Positions 15,765 to 24,729 of a DNA stretch of 47,606 nucleotides are shown here, in pieces. The notes beneath the pieces are model-generated. The model did not search any database and was not told where the DNA came from. It saw only the letters and a list, made by a program, of their open reading frames with translations. A program made the position numbers and the translations under genes. Origin of the DNA: Caldifarciminota bacterium UBA1063 (GTDB taxonomy: Bacteria; Hydrothermota; Hydrothermia; UBA1063); contig DCDE01000033.1 in NCBI GenBank assembly GCA_002316275.1, positions 1-47,606 on the forward strand, written 5' to 3'. How positions within the stretch are numbered: position 1 is the first letter of the stretch; every line of letters starts with the position of its first letter.

Positions 15765-17227
15765 ACTTTATCTTCCTCTTAGGTGGGCTAGTCCTGGGCT
15801 GGGCATTAGGTGCTAACAATACTGCCGATATATTTGGAACGGCCGTAGGAACAAAGATGGTGAAGCTCAGGACGGCTCTTGTTGTAGCATCGATTTTTGT
15901 AATACTCGGTGCAATCCTTCAAGGCTCTGAAACGACAAGAAGTATAGGTGAACTTGGAAAGATAAACGCTATTGGGGGCTCATTTACTGTATGTCTCGCT
16001 ACAGGACTTACTGTGATATGGATGACTCGCGCTGGGTTCCTTGTATCCATTACACAAGCATTAGTTGGAGGTATTGTAGGGTGGACGATTTTTTCTGGGG
16101 ATTTCTTAAATGTGGACTCCCTTGGTCAAATCCTTAAGGCATGGGTAATTGCCCCGTTTATTGCATTTATTCTTGCTTTTATTATTTATAAAGTATTTCA
16201 ATCATCAATAAACAATATGCGCGCCAACCTCTTTACTATTGACTATGTTTATAGATTAGGATTTCTCTTACTGGGTGCCCTTGGAGCTTTTAGTTTTGGG
16301 GCAAATAACATTGCAAACATTGTAGGTGTATATATTTTCTCGAATCCTCTCAAGAATCTTAGCTTATTCGGAGTGGAAATATCTGCGCTGCATCTCTTAC
16401 TATTTGTTGGCTCCCTTTCTATTGCACTTGGAATCTTAACGGGTTCGAAAAAGGTGATAGAAACAGTGGGTAGTAAAATACTGAAGCTCTCGCCCCTTGC
16501 CGGTCTTGTAGTAGTCCTTACCGAGACTTTAGTATTGCTTCTCTTTTCATCAAACACTATAAGAAGCTTACTAAGACTGATGCACCTTCCGGCACTTCCA
16601 TTGGTCCCAATTTCCAGTTCTCAAGTGGTTATAGGGGCTATGATGGGCATTGGTGTTGCAAGGGGGGCTGGTAGGCTTGTAAACTTTGGGGTGTTGAAAA
16701 ATATAATTTTAGCATGGATTATAACACCTTTGGCAGCAGGTTTTTTGTCTCTTGTTATGTTATATTTTGCGCAGAATGTCTTTCAAGTGACTGTTCGGTA
16801 TCCCATAAGATATGTGTTAGATAACGCTGCAATGGAAAAACTGGAACGTGCAGGCATACCTATTACTGCACTACATGAATTCTCGGGAAAAGTTTTTCCC
16901 AATGGCCGGACTTTTAAGATGGAAATTCAAAAAAAGGGACATTATAGGAGCAAAGAAATTAATAAGATTATAGAAATCGCACGGGTTGATTCCATAGTAG
17001 TAGATTCATTAAAGCTCAATGAAATTCCCAAAAAGTGGTTCACAGAGGGGGAGCTTAAGGAATTCAAAAAGCTTCATGGTCGTACGTATGTACACTCCTG
17101 GCAATTTTATGAGGAGTTATTAAATAACGAGGCTTTTATGGTTGATACGTCACGTCTTGAGGAGGTTCAAGCTTTCTCGAAAAAAATGGAGCTGTTAATT
17201 TTTTTGTTCAAGCATCCTTACCAATAA
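15761..17227 (+). CDS. pit: PiT-family inorganic phosphate transporter
   Basis: 488 residues. A low-affinity phosphate permease of the inner membrane, driven by H+ or Na+. The two PiT signature repeats are GANNTADIFGTAVG (about 17-30) and GANNIANIVGVYIF (about 180-193). About ten hydrophobic helices occupy residues 1-345. After them comes a soluble, charged tail of about 140 residues (from VRYPIRYVLDNAAMEKLER to the end) that ordinary PiT proteins lack. It is coupled to the upstream DUF47 gene. Confidence 0.9.
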   Translation: MNFIFLLGGLVLGWALGANNTADIFGTAVGTKMVKLRTALVVASIFVILGAILQGSETTRSIGELGKINAIGGSFTVCLATGLTVIWMTRAGFLVSITQALVGGIVGWTIFSGDFLNVDSLGQILKAWVIAPFIAFILAFIIYKVFQSSINNMRANLFTIDYVYRLGFLLLGALGAFSFGANNIANIVGVYIFSNPLKNLSLFGVEISALHLLLFVGSLSIALGILTGSKKVIETVGSKILKLSPLAGLVVVLTETLVLLLFSSNTIRSLLRLMHLPALPLVPISSSQVVIGAMMGIGVARGAGRLVNFGVLKNIILAWIITPLAAGFLSLVMLYFAQNVFQVTVRYPIRYVLDNAAMEKLERAGIPITALHEFSGKVFPNGRTFKMEIQKKGHYRSKEINKIIEIARVDSIVVDSLKLNEIPKKWFTEGELKEFKKLHGRTYVHSWQFYEELLNNEAFMVDTSRLEEVQAFSKKMELLIFLFKHPYQ

Positions 17228-17228
17228 T

Positions 17229-17257
17229 TTGATGTAATATAGCCTTGGGCTTAATAT
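17229..17257 (+). promoter_or_regulatory. leaderless promoter of ftsK
   Basis: TTGATG (17229-17234), 17-base spacer, TAATAT (17252-17257), then six bases and the ATG at 17264. No Shine-Dalgarno site is present. Confidence 0.7.
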
Positions 17258-17263
17258 TGTAAA

Positions 17264-19567
17264 ATGGAACTTGTACCTCTATTAGTGATTTTATGTTTTA
17301 CATTTTACCTCCTCTATTTGAGCAGCTCTAATAGAGTTTTCTTAGTAGAGCGTATAGTCAGTCTTTTTATCTCTGCGGTTTTTCTTTTACTATTTCTAAG
17401 TATAATAAGTTTTTCTCCAGATAGTGAGCTTGCGAACCTTGGGGGTAAGATTGGAAACAGTGCTGCGAAATTTTTTATCGGCACTCTTGGCTATATATTG
17501 TCGATATACCTTTGCCTGATGTTAATTATATATGGCTTCCTTATTTTTATTAATAAATCACGAAAGAGGTTTTTAATTGAGCTTTGCGCGGTTTTTGTCA
17601 TGTTATTTTCTATTTCTATATTTTTAGATCCTCCTCTTTCGGGCAAACTCCCACAGGAAATTTCTGCACTTCTCATGAATAATATTGGCATTGCGGGGAA
17701 AGTTATATTCTCTGTAGTTCTTTTAGGAATTGCAATTTTGATTGTGGAATTGCCTAAACTTTCGAAAAAGGGCAAGGTAAAAGGCGAAGTGAAGGAGTCT
17801 CCTGAGTATCTTCAACGTGAAAAGCAACCTCAAGAAAAAGAGGGGAGTACACCGGCAAACCAGAAAATTAGTAAAAAGATAATCGCCAGTTTATCTCAAT
17901 ACGGAAAGGATTATATTAACCCTTTGTCGCTGATAAATCTCCTCAAGATTCCAGAACTATCTGATGTTGTTGAATCAAAACAGGAGCTGGAGAAAAATAA
18001 AGCACAAATTGAAGAAAAATTGAGAGAATTTGGAATTGAGGGCAAAGTAGTGAACTATTACCCAGGTCCTGTAGTTACCAGATATGAATACGAGCCCGCA
18101 CCGGGCGTGAAACTGTCGAGAATATCTGCGTTGTCCGATGATATAGCGCTCAGAATGAGGTCTAACGCCATACGGATTGTTGCACCTTTACCTAATAAAG
18201 GACTTGTAGGTTTTGAAATACCTAATAAATACAGGAAAACCGTCTATCTGCGCTCACTGGTTGAAAGGGACGAGTTTTTAAACCTGGATTCTCCTCTTGC
18301 TTTTGCTCTGGGAGTTGATACTGCTGGGAATCCCGTCTATGCAGATCTTACAAGTATGCCGCATCTCTTGATTGCAGGTTCTACGGGGAGTGGGAAATCT
18401 GTATGTATTAATACGATAATAACTAGCATTATCTTCAGAAACCAACCCGAGAAAGTACGTTTTATTTTGATTGACCCCAAGAGGATTGAGCTTTCGCTTT
18501 ATGAAGGGATTCCACACCTTTTACTGCCTGTAGTGAAAGACAGAAAGCTGGCTGTAGACGTACTAAAGAAGGCTGTTAAATGGATGGACTACAGGTATAA
18601 ACTCTTTGCAAGGGAAGGAGCAAGAGACATTGAAAGTTACAATGAAAAAATCCGTAATTCTGGCGGAGAACCAATCCCATATATCGTAATAATTATAGAT
18701 GAGTTTGCGGATCTCATTATTACAACTGGTAGAGAAATTGAAGAACCCCTTGCGAGGCTTGCCCAAATGGCAAGGGCTGTTGGTATACACCTTGTAGTTG
18801 CAACTCAGAGGCCCTCTGTGGATGTAATTACGGGTATGATAAAGGCGAACTTCCCCGTAAGGATAGCGTTTAAAGTTCCGAGTAGAGTTGATTCAAAAAC
18901 TATTCTTGATGAAAAGGGTGCAGAAAAGCTCCTTGGGAGAGGTGATATGCTTTTCATTCCACCTGGTACTTCAGAGCTTTTGCGATTACATGGGCCTTTA
19001 ATTTCCGAGGAAGAAACGAAGAAAATCTCGAGGGCTCTTGTAAAGAATTACCTTCTCCAGATTTTTAATGCTTTCTTTGGTGAATTTTCTGGTAACTTGG
19101 ATAATTTGATTGATGAGTTTATGGACGAGAATCTCTTTATGCCCCTCATAAGGATGGATGAACCAGGGTTTGAAGAGCTTGAGGCGAGAGCTCAAGAGTT
19201 TTTAGGCGATGCGTTGGAGAACAACGCAGAGTTGATAAAGAGTAAGATCGCGCAAATACGTGAATGTTACTATAGAAAAATTCCTGAGATGACTGAGATA
19301 CCTTTAGGTCAGCCAGAAGAGAAGATGGAAATCAGGGAAGGGGACTGGGACCCTATGTTAGAGGAGGCAGCGAAGGCCGTTGTCCTTGAAGGGAAAGCCT
19401 CAGCCACATTGCTTCAAAGGCGGCTTAAGCTTGGGTTTGCTCGCGCTGCAAGGGTAATAGATCAACTGGAACAGATAGGAATAATAGGACCACAGGAGGG
19501 TACAAAACCGCGGAAGGTACTGATTAAACTTGATGACCTTGACAGGATCTTCAAGAATAAAGGATAG
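17264..19567 (+). CDS. ftsK: FtsK/SpoIIIE DNA translocase
   Basis: 767 residues. Four N-terminal membrane segments (about 3-20, 27-50, 75-97, 105-170 with a break) anchor the protein at the division septum. A charged linker (about 165-215) is followed by the alpha/beta motor domain, with Walker A AGSTGSGKS (about 371-379), Walker B IVIIIDEFADLI and ATQRPSVDVITG. The C-terminal winged-helix gamma domain (about 695-767) normally reads polar chromosomal sequences to direct pumping. It moves the chromosome terminus during division. The linker is short compared with E. coli FtsK. It appears monocistronic, and the 162 bases after it hold nothing I can name. Confidence 0.95.
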   Translation: MELVPLLVILCFTFYLLYLSSSNRVFLVERIVSLFISAVFLLLFLSIISFSPDSELANLGGKIGNSAAKFFIGTLGYILSIYLCLMLIIYGFLIFINKSRKRFLIELCAVFVMLFSISIFLDPPLSGKLPQEISALLMNNIGIAGKVIFSVVLLGIAILIVELPKLSKKGKVKGEVKESPEYLQREKQPQEKEGSTPANQKISKKIIASLSQYGKDYINPLSLINLLKIPELSDVVESKQELEKNKAQIEEKLREFGIEGKVVNYYPGPVVTRYEYEPAPGVKLSRISALSDDIALRMRSNAIRIVAPLPNKGLVGFEIPNKYRKTVYLRSLVERDEFLNLDSPLAFALGVDTAGNPVYADLTSMPHLLIAGSTGSGKSVCINTIITSIIFRNQPEKVRFILIDPKRIELSLYEGIPHLLLPVVKDRKLAVDVLKKAVKWMDYRYKLFAREGARDIESYNEKIRNSGGEPIPYIVIIIDEFADLIITTGREIEEPLARLAQMARAVGIHLVVATQRPSVDVITGMIKANFPVRIAFKVPSRVDSKTILDEKGAEKLLGRGDMLFIPPGTSELLRLHGPLISEEETKKISRALVKNYLLQIFNAFFGEFSGNLDNLIDEFMDENLFMPLIRMDEPGFEELEARAQEFLGDALENNAELIKSKIAQIRECYYRKIPEMTEIPLGQPEEKMEIREGDWDPMLEEAAKAVVLEGKASATLLQRRLKLGFARAARVIDQLEQIGIIGPQEGTKPRKVLIKLDDLDRIFKNKG

Positions 19568-19729
19568 TTTGGACAATATGGATATAGATTTGATAATTTT
19601 GACGGGTGATATGTGGAATCTTGTAAACATTGGAATGAGGGTTTAAGAAAGAGCGTTTGTGTTTAATGATCGTTATAGAATTTTTGTCAGAAGTTGTGAG
19701 GCAATGGTTTTAGGAGGTGATTTGTAGAT

Positions 19730-20191
19730 ATGTTAAACAAGTCGGAAATTCTAAAAGTTGCAGCTTCTATAGAAGAAGCAGGTATAGAATTTTATCGTGA
19801 GGCCAAATCGAAAGTTTCAGAAGAAATGAAGGAAGTGTTTGATTTCCTTATAAAGGAAGAAATGAAGCATAGAGAGTTGTTTGAGGAAATGCTCAGAGGT
19901 ACAAGAGACTTTACTATTGCCCACCAACTTACCCCGGAAGATTATGACGCATATGTAAAAGCCATTGGCTACAGTGCTGTATTTAAAAAGGAAGAATTAG
20001 AATTAAAGATGAATAATGCAAAAGACATAATCACTTTTGCCATCGAGATGGAGAAGAGGTCTATAGATTATTATACCTTCTTGAAAAAAATGGTTTCTCC
20101 CGAAGACCATCCCCTAATCAATCAACTTATTAAAGAAGAGCAGAATCATTACGCGCAGCTTTCCTCAGTCCTTGAAAAGATGAATAAGTGA
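19730..20191 (+). CDS. rubrerythrin/ferritin-like diiron domain protein
   Basis: 153 residues forming a four-helix bundle of the ferritin-like superfamily. The likely iron ligands are Glu in SIEEAGIEFY, the EEMKHRELFEEM motif (E-x-x-H), Glu in AIEMEKRSIDYY and EEQNHYAQL. The C-terminal rubredoxin domain of true rubrerythrins is missing. A peroxide-reducing or iron-handling role is inferred from the family. The start has TTAGGAGGTGA upstream. A GTTTAAT half-site resembling the ferritin palindrome lies at 19661-19667, which may be chance. Confidence 0.85.
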   Translation: MLNKSEILKVAASIEEAGIEFYREAKSKVSEEMKEVFDFLIKEEMKHRELFEEMLRGTRDFTIAHQLTPEDYDAYVKAIGYSAVFKKEELELKMNNAKDIITFAIEMEKRSIDYYTFLKKMVSPEDHPLINQLIKEEQNHYAQLSSVLEKMNK

Positions 20192-20236
20192 TTATAAGTG
20201 GGAGCACTTTAACTCGTTACAGCACAGGCTATTTCT

Positions 20237-20264
20237 TTGAATTCTGAAGCAGTTTCTTTATAAT
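20237..20264 (+). promoter_or_regulatory. leaderless promoter of metG
   Basis: TTGAAT (20237-20242), 16-base spacer, TATAAT (20259-20264). The ATG at 20272 is seven bases downstream. A GTG at 20269 is only four bases downstream and would precede the expected transcription start. Confidence 0.7.
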
Positions 20265-20271
20265 AACAGTG

Positions 20272-22278
20272 ATGAAGAAATATCTCATAACGAGTGCTTT
20301 GCCTTATGCAAATGGCCCTTTACATATAGGTCATATTGCGGGTGTTTATTTGCCTGCTGATATTTATACAAGATACCGTAAACTTAAAGGAGATTACGTA
20401 ATCCACGTTTGCGGTACTGATGAGCACGGCGTCGCGATAACCATAAAAGCAGATAGAGAGGGGAAATCACCCCGAGAAATAGTTGACTTTTACCACAAAA
20501 ATGTCAAAGAGAGCTTTGATGGACTCAACATCTGTTTTGATAACTTCTCCCGCACGTCTCTACCTCTACATCACAAGGTATCACAAGAGTTTTTCTTAAG
20601 GATATATGAGAAGGGATACATTTACAGAAAAGAGATTGAGCAACTTTACTGTGCAAACTGCAATAGATTTCTTCCTGATAGGTATGTAGAAGGGACATGC
20701 CCTTTCTGCGGATATGACAGGGCAAGAGGTGATCAGTGTGAACAATGTGGTAGGTGGCTCGAGCCAAAGGAGCTTATAAACCCTTTTTGTACCATTTGTG
20801 GGCATAGACCTATTGTAAAGACTTCTTTCCACTATTACTTTAAGCTTAAAGACTTTGAGAAGCCCTTATACGACTGGCTTTCCTCGAAGGCATACTGGAA
20901 GGAGAACGTGCTAAACCAGGCACTTTCATGGGTTCGAGATGGGCTGGAGGACAGAGCGATAACTAGGGACCTTCCATGGGGCGTTCCTGTGCCTCTCGAG
21001 GAAGCAGCTGGTAAGGTACTTTACGTGTGGTTTGATGCGCCCATCGGATACATTTCCTCAACTATAGAATGGGCAAATAAAGTGGGTAAGCCCGACGAGT
21101 GGAAGAACTTCTGGCTCGACCCTGATACAAAGATAATACATTTTATTGGCAAAGATAACATTGTATTTCATACTTTAATCTGGCCAGCCATGTTGATGGC
21201 GCATGGTGAATATACCTTGCCTGATAACGTTCCTGCCAATGAATTCTTAAATCTAATGGGTTCAAAATTATCCACATCGAGGAATTGGGCAATTTGGATC
21301 CCTGATCTACTTTCGAAATACCCTTCTGATTATATTAGATATGGTTTATCCCATGTAATCCCTGAAACTAAAGATTCGGACTTTTCATTTGAGGAATTCA
21401 AAACCAGAATTAACAGTGAACTTGTAAACAATTTGGGCAACTTCGTAAATAGGACACTAACGTTTATCAAAAACTACATCGGTTTAGTCCGTCATAATCT
21501 CGTCGGTTTTAGAGATCAAGATCTTGAAATTATCAGTGAAATTGAAAACTTTCCACAGCAGGTTGGGAACCATCTCGAGAATTTCGAGTTTAGAAAGGCA
21601 TTAAAAGAAATTATGGCATTTTCCCAGAAGGGTAATCAGTACTTCGACTATGAGAAACCTTGGAGTACGAGGAAAGTTGATAAGGAAAAAACTGAAAGGA
21701 CTCTTTACCTTTGTGCTTCAATGGTTAAAGCCCTTTCAATAATAATTGAGCCATATTTACCTGATTCGGCGCGAAGAATAAGGAATATGCTAGGATTCTC
21801 TGATCAAGAGTTAAAGTGGGAAGATGCTGGAAAGTGGACCTTCGATCGGGATATGGAGTTGAGTAAAATAGAGGTTCTTTATAAAAAGTTGGATGAGTCA
21901 TCCAATGAGAGGGTGATGATTTTAGATGAAAATAAGCGTGAGGAGAGGGCTATGGACTATGTTAGTTATGAAGAGTTTATGAAAATGGACATTAGGATTG
22001 GCGAAATCGTTGCGGTTGAGGAGATACCCGGTACTGATAAGCTCTATAAGCTTGAAGTAGATCTTGGGGATCACATTGCTACTCTCGTTGCGGGGATTAA
22101 GAGTGCATATAGTAAAGAGGAACTTCTCCATCGTAAAGTTCCAGTGCTTGTAAACCTTGAACCAAGAGTACTAAGAGGTGTCACTTCGAACGGTATGATC
22201 CTCGCCTGTGATGTGAATGGTAAACCTGTCCTTTTAAGCCCCGATTCTAATGTCCCGCCGGGATCAAAGGTGAAATGA
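20272..22278 (+). CDS. metG: methionyl-tRNA synthetase
   Basis: 668 residues from the ATG at 20272. It charges tRNA-Met. The class I HIGH motif is in LPYANGPLHIGHIAG, and the second signature is the KLSTS variant (LMGSKLSTSRNWAIW). A double zinc-knuckle connective peptide (CANC...CPFC, CEQC...CTIC) places it in the E. coli/archaeal type. The anticodon-binding domain is followed by a C-terminal EMAP/Trbp111-type tRNA-binding domain (about 560-668, MDIRIGEIVAVEEIPGTDKLYKLEVDLG). It heads a four-gene run with a TPR protein, a SpoIID lipoprotein and a GH15-like protein, none of which has an obvious tie to translation. Confidence 0.96.
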   Translation: MKKYLITSALPYANGPLHIGHIAGVYLPADIYTRYRKLKGDYVIHVCGTDEHGVAITIKADREGKSPREIVDFYHKNVKESFDGLNICFDNFSRTSLPLHHKVSQEFFLRIYEKGYIYRKEIEQLYCANCNRFLPDRYVEGTCPFCGYDRARGDQCEQCGRWLEPKELINPFCTICGHRPIVKTSFHYYFKLKDFEKPLYDWLSSKAYWKENVLNQALSWVRDGLEDRAITRDLPWGVPVPLEEAAGKVLYVWFDAPIGYISSTIEWANKVGKPDEWKNFWLDPDTKIIHFIGKDNIVFHTLIWPAMLMAHGEYTLPDNVPANEFLNLMGSKLSTSRNWAIWIPDLLSKYPSDYIRYGLSHVIPETKDSDFSFEEFKTRINSELVNNLGNFVNRTLTFIKNYIGLVRHNLVGFRDQDLEIISEIENFPQQVGNHLENFEFRKALKEIMAFSQKGNQYFDYEKPWSTRKVDKEKTERTLYLCASMVKALSIIIEPYLPDSARRIRNMLGFSDQELKWEDAGKWTFDRDMELSKIEVLYKKLDESSNERVMILDENKREERAMDYVSYEEFMKMDIRIGEIVAVEEIPGTDKLYKLEVDLGDHIATLVAGIKSAYSKEELLHRKVPVLVNLEPRVLRGVTSNGMILACDVNGKPVLLSPDSNVPPGSKVK

Positions 22279-23144
22279 GAAAAGGAATCCTGGGCATCTC
22301 ATTCTTACTACTTACGGGGGCTCTCTATGCAAGAGACCTTTCGAGTAGTATTGAAGAGCTTATAAGTAAGGGTAAACTGGACCAGGCTGAAAACCTTATA
22401 TACAGCGCCCAAGCCGAAGGCGAGTTTTCGCCCATGCTTCAAATAGACCTGGCTAGAATTTCTTTTCTTAGAAAGGACATAAAAAATGCGTACGAGATAC
22501 TGATGGGTATTGAGACTCCAGCAGATTCGAAAACAAGAGCAAAACTTTTAAATTTCCTTATAGAATTTGGTGATACAGTGCTTTCCCTTAAATACCGGGA
22601 CATGGCTAAAAACATATACTTAAAGATATACAGGCTCGACCCAAAGTTTTACTTGGGTTTAAGATCTCGGATAATTGCTGAAGATCAGATGTACGAAGGA
22701 AACTATGAGGAAGCCCTAAAACTTTTTGAGAAATATCTAAATGAAGGAGGGGAATTTGATGACATTGCGCAGAGCTACATTAAATGTATGTATTTGCTGA
22801 ATCAATGGGATCGTATAATTGCTTATGGATCAAAAATTGTAAAGCTTAGGGAAGATGCGGAGCTCCAGTTCATCCTCGGAGAAGCCTATTTTAACCTTGC
22901 CCGTAGTTACTTCGACAATTCCATGTATGATAGTGCATATACAAACTTTGATAGATTTATTCAATGGGGCATACCTAAAATATACTTGGACGATGCTTAT
23001 TACTACAAAGGATATATTCTGGATACTTGGGGAAACGATCGGGAAGCTCTTGAGTGTTACTATAAAGTATTGTCCCTTGCCCCACCCAGGTCTGTATTTG
23101 CAAGGAAAGCTCGAGAAAGGATAAATGAACTGGAAAGGCATTAG
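22275..23144 (+). CDS. exported TPR-containing protein
   Basis: 289 residues. Residues 1-19 are a signal peptide ending LLTGALYA-RD. The rest is helical repeats with TPR character (for example QMYEGNYEEALKLFEKYLNEGG and DAYYYKGYILDTWGNDREALECYYKVLSLAP). There is no lipobox cysteine, so a soluble periplasmic protein is likely. It overlaps the metG stop (ATGA) with AAAGGTG upstream, and its own end overlaps the SpoIID gene by 20 bases. A scaffold role in the cell envelope together with the SpoIID protein is an inference. Confidence 0.75.
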   Translation: MRKGILGISFLLLTGALYARDLSSSIEELISKGKLDQAENLIYSAQAEGEFSPMLQIDLARISFLRKDIKNAYEILMGIETPADSKTRAKLLNFLIEFGDTVLSLKYRDMAKNIYLKIYRLDPKFYLGLRSRIIAEDQMYEGNYEEALKLFEKYLNEGGEFDDIAQSYIKCMYLLNQWDRIIAYGSKIVKLREDAELQFILGEAYFNLARSYFDNSMYDSAYTNFDRFIQWGIPKIYLDDAYYYKGYILDTWGNDREALECYYKVLSLAPPRSVFARKARERINELERH

Positions 23145-24729
23145 AGTTCTAGTCATTTTTGTTTCTGGGATTTTTTTCTATGGCTGTGCTAAAAGAGAAA
23201 CGATACAAAGGGAAATAGAAAAGCCTGAAGAATTTAAATTACCCACGCCCCCGGTTGTCTGGCCTTCTAAAGAGATCTCTATAAGAGTGGGATTAGGAGA
23301 GTTCAAGGAACTATACCTATACCTTGATGATTCGTTTTATATTTATGAAGGCTCAAATCTTAAATTTCAGGGTACGAATACAGCTCTTAAAGTAAACATT
23401 TATAATGCAGTGCCTGCCCAATTTTATTATTATACTAGTTACGGGGATTTTGAAACCATGAGTGAAGCATTGGAAAAAGCAAGAGAACTTGCGGATTTGG
23501 GAATTAGTGTAAAGGTTAAAGAAATTGGTAGAACCTTTAAAACAAAGAAGGGAACAATATCCTCAGCATCTTACCTTGTATATCAGGGTCCGTATCTCTC
23601 ACAATCCGAGGCGCTTAAAAAATCTCTACCTTATAGGAAGGTGGTTTTTAAAGAATTGAAAAATAAACCACACGGGAAGTTTAAATTGACTTTTGGTGAA
23701 AGGAGTTATAACAGTGAAGGAATTTTGCGGATAGTATCAAAATCACCGATGAAGGTGCTAAATTTTGAGAAAAAGGACCACTATTCCGGTGGTTCAGGGC
23801 AAAGATCTTTTTTAACTACGGGAATCCTTGAAATTCGCCCATCGAATAGTGGTAAATTACAGTTAGTTAATGAACTTCCTCTGGAAACTTATCTCGAGGG
23901 AGTCCTAAAAGGAGAAGTTCCTTCCACTTTTTATAAGGAAGCGCTGAAAGCTCAGGTAGTTGCAGCGAGGACTAATGCGTTATCTACACTTGGGAAAAAA
24001 TTATCTATCAATTCAGAACCTTACGATGTTACAGCAGATATCTTTACTCAGAACTTCGAAGGTTTCAACGATGATAGCTATTTTGCTGAGGTCGTAAAAG
24101 CCACGAAGGGCGAAGTCCTTACTTACGAGGGCAAGCTCATTACAGTGTTTTACTTCTCAAGCTGTGGCGGCTCTCTGGCTTCGTCCGAAGAAATTTTTGG
24201 GAAAGACCTTCCTTATTACAGTGCACGGAGGGATAATTTTACAAAACCTGAGCATATCGCCCTTTACACCGATTCTGAGGTGAAAAATTTCATTGAAAAT
24301 CCGCCACCCGCAAGTTGTAACTATAGTGGGAATCGATATTATCGCTGGGAAAGAACTATCAGCGCCATGCAATTATCACTTAACATTAAGAGAAAATTTG
24401 GAAAGGATGTTGGTAATGTAAGGAATGTAAAGATTACAAAGCGCGGTCCTTCGGGTAGATCGGAGGTATTATTTATTGAGGGAGAGAATGGTTCATTTTT
24501 TGTTGAAGGCGACTTCGAGATAAGGCGTGCGCTTGATGTGAACATGTTACCCTCATCCCTTATATATATCGTGAATTCAAAGGATATGTTTATAATAAGG
24601 GGAGCTGGATTTGGTCACGGTGTGGGTATGTGCCAATTCGGTTCATCTGGTCTTGCGCAAAAGGGTAAGAATTATAAGGAAATCCTGAATTTCTATTATC
24701 CCGGCACAGAAATTGAGAAGATTTATTGA
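23125..24729 (+). CDS. SpoIID/LytB-domain lipoprotein with SPOR-like region
   Basis: 534 residues. The signal peptide ends in a lipobox with Cys21 (FFYGC). Residues about 105-175 contain a SPOR-like repeat pair (SYGDFETMSEALEKARELADLGISVKV and YQGPYLSQSEALKKSL), a fold that binds glycan stripped of peptide stems. The SpoIID domain (about 240-534) carries LPLETYLEGVLKGEVPSTF with its catalytic-type Glu, YDVTADIFTQNFEG, FYFSSCGG and GAGFGHGVGMCQFG. SpoIID proteins cleave denuded peptidoglycan. Outside endospore formers they are usually described as amidase-enhancer-like, acting in division or wall remodelling. The AAAGGA site lies within the end of the TPR gene. Confidence 0.85.
   Translation: MNWKGIRVLVIFVSGIFFYGCAKRETIQREIEKPEEFKLPTPPVVWPSKEISIRVGLGEFKELYLYLDDSFYIYEGSNLKFQGTNTALKVNIYNAVPAQFYYYTSYGDFETMSEALEKARELADLGISVKVKEIGRTFKTKKGTISSASYLVYQGPYLSQSEALKKSLPYRKVVFKELKNKPHGKFKLTFGERSYNSEGILRIVSKSPMKVLNFEKKDHYSGGSGQRSFLTTGILEIRPSNSGKLQLVNELPLETYLEGVLKGEVPSTFYKEALKAQVVAARTNALSTLGKKLSINSEPYDVTADIFTQNFEGFNDDSYFAEVVKATKGEVLTYEGKLITVFYFSSCGGSLASSEEIFGKDLPYYSARRDNFTKPEHIALYTDSEVKNFIENPPPASCNYSGNRYYRWERTISAMQLSLNIKRKFGKDVGNVRNVKITKRGPSGRSEVLFIEGENGSFFVEGDFEIRRALDVNMLPSSLIYIVNSKDMFIIRGAGFGHGVGMCQFGSSGLAQKGKNYKEILNFYYPGTEIEKIY

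Noticed and set aside
19578..19646. 22-codon open frame after ftsK, faintly like the start of an ABC permease
   Set aside because: It is too short, lacks a ribosome binding site, and the resemblance is not enough to call a gene or remnant.
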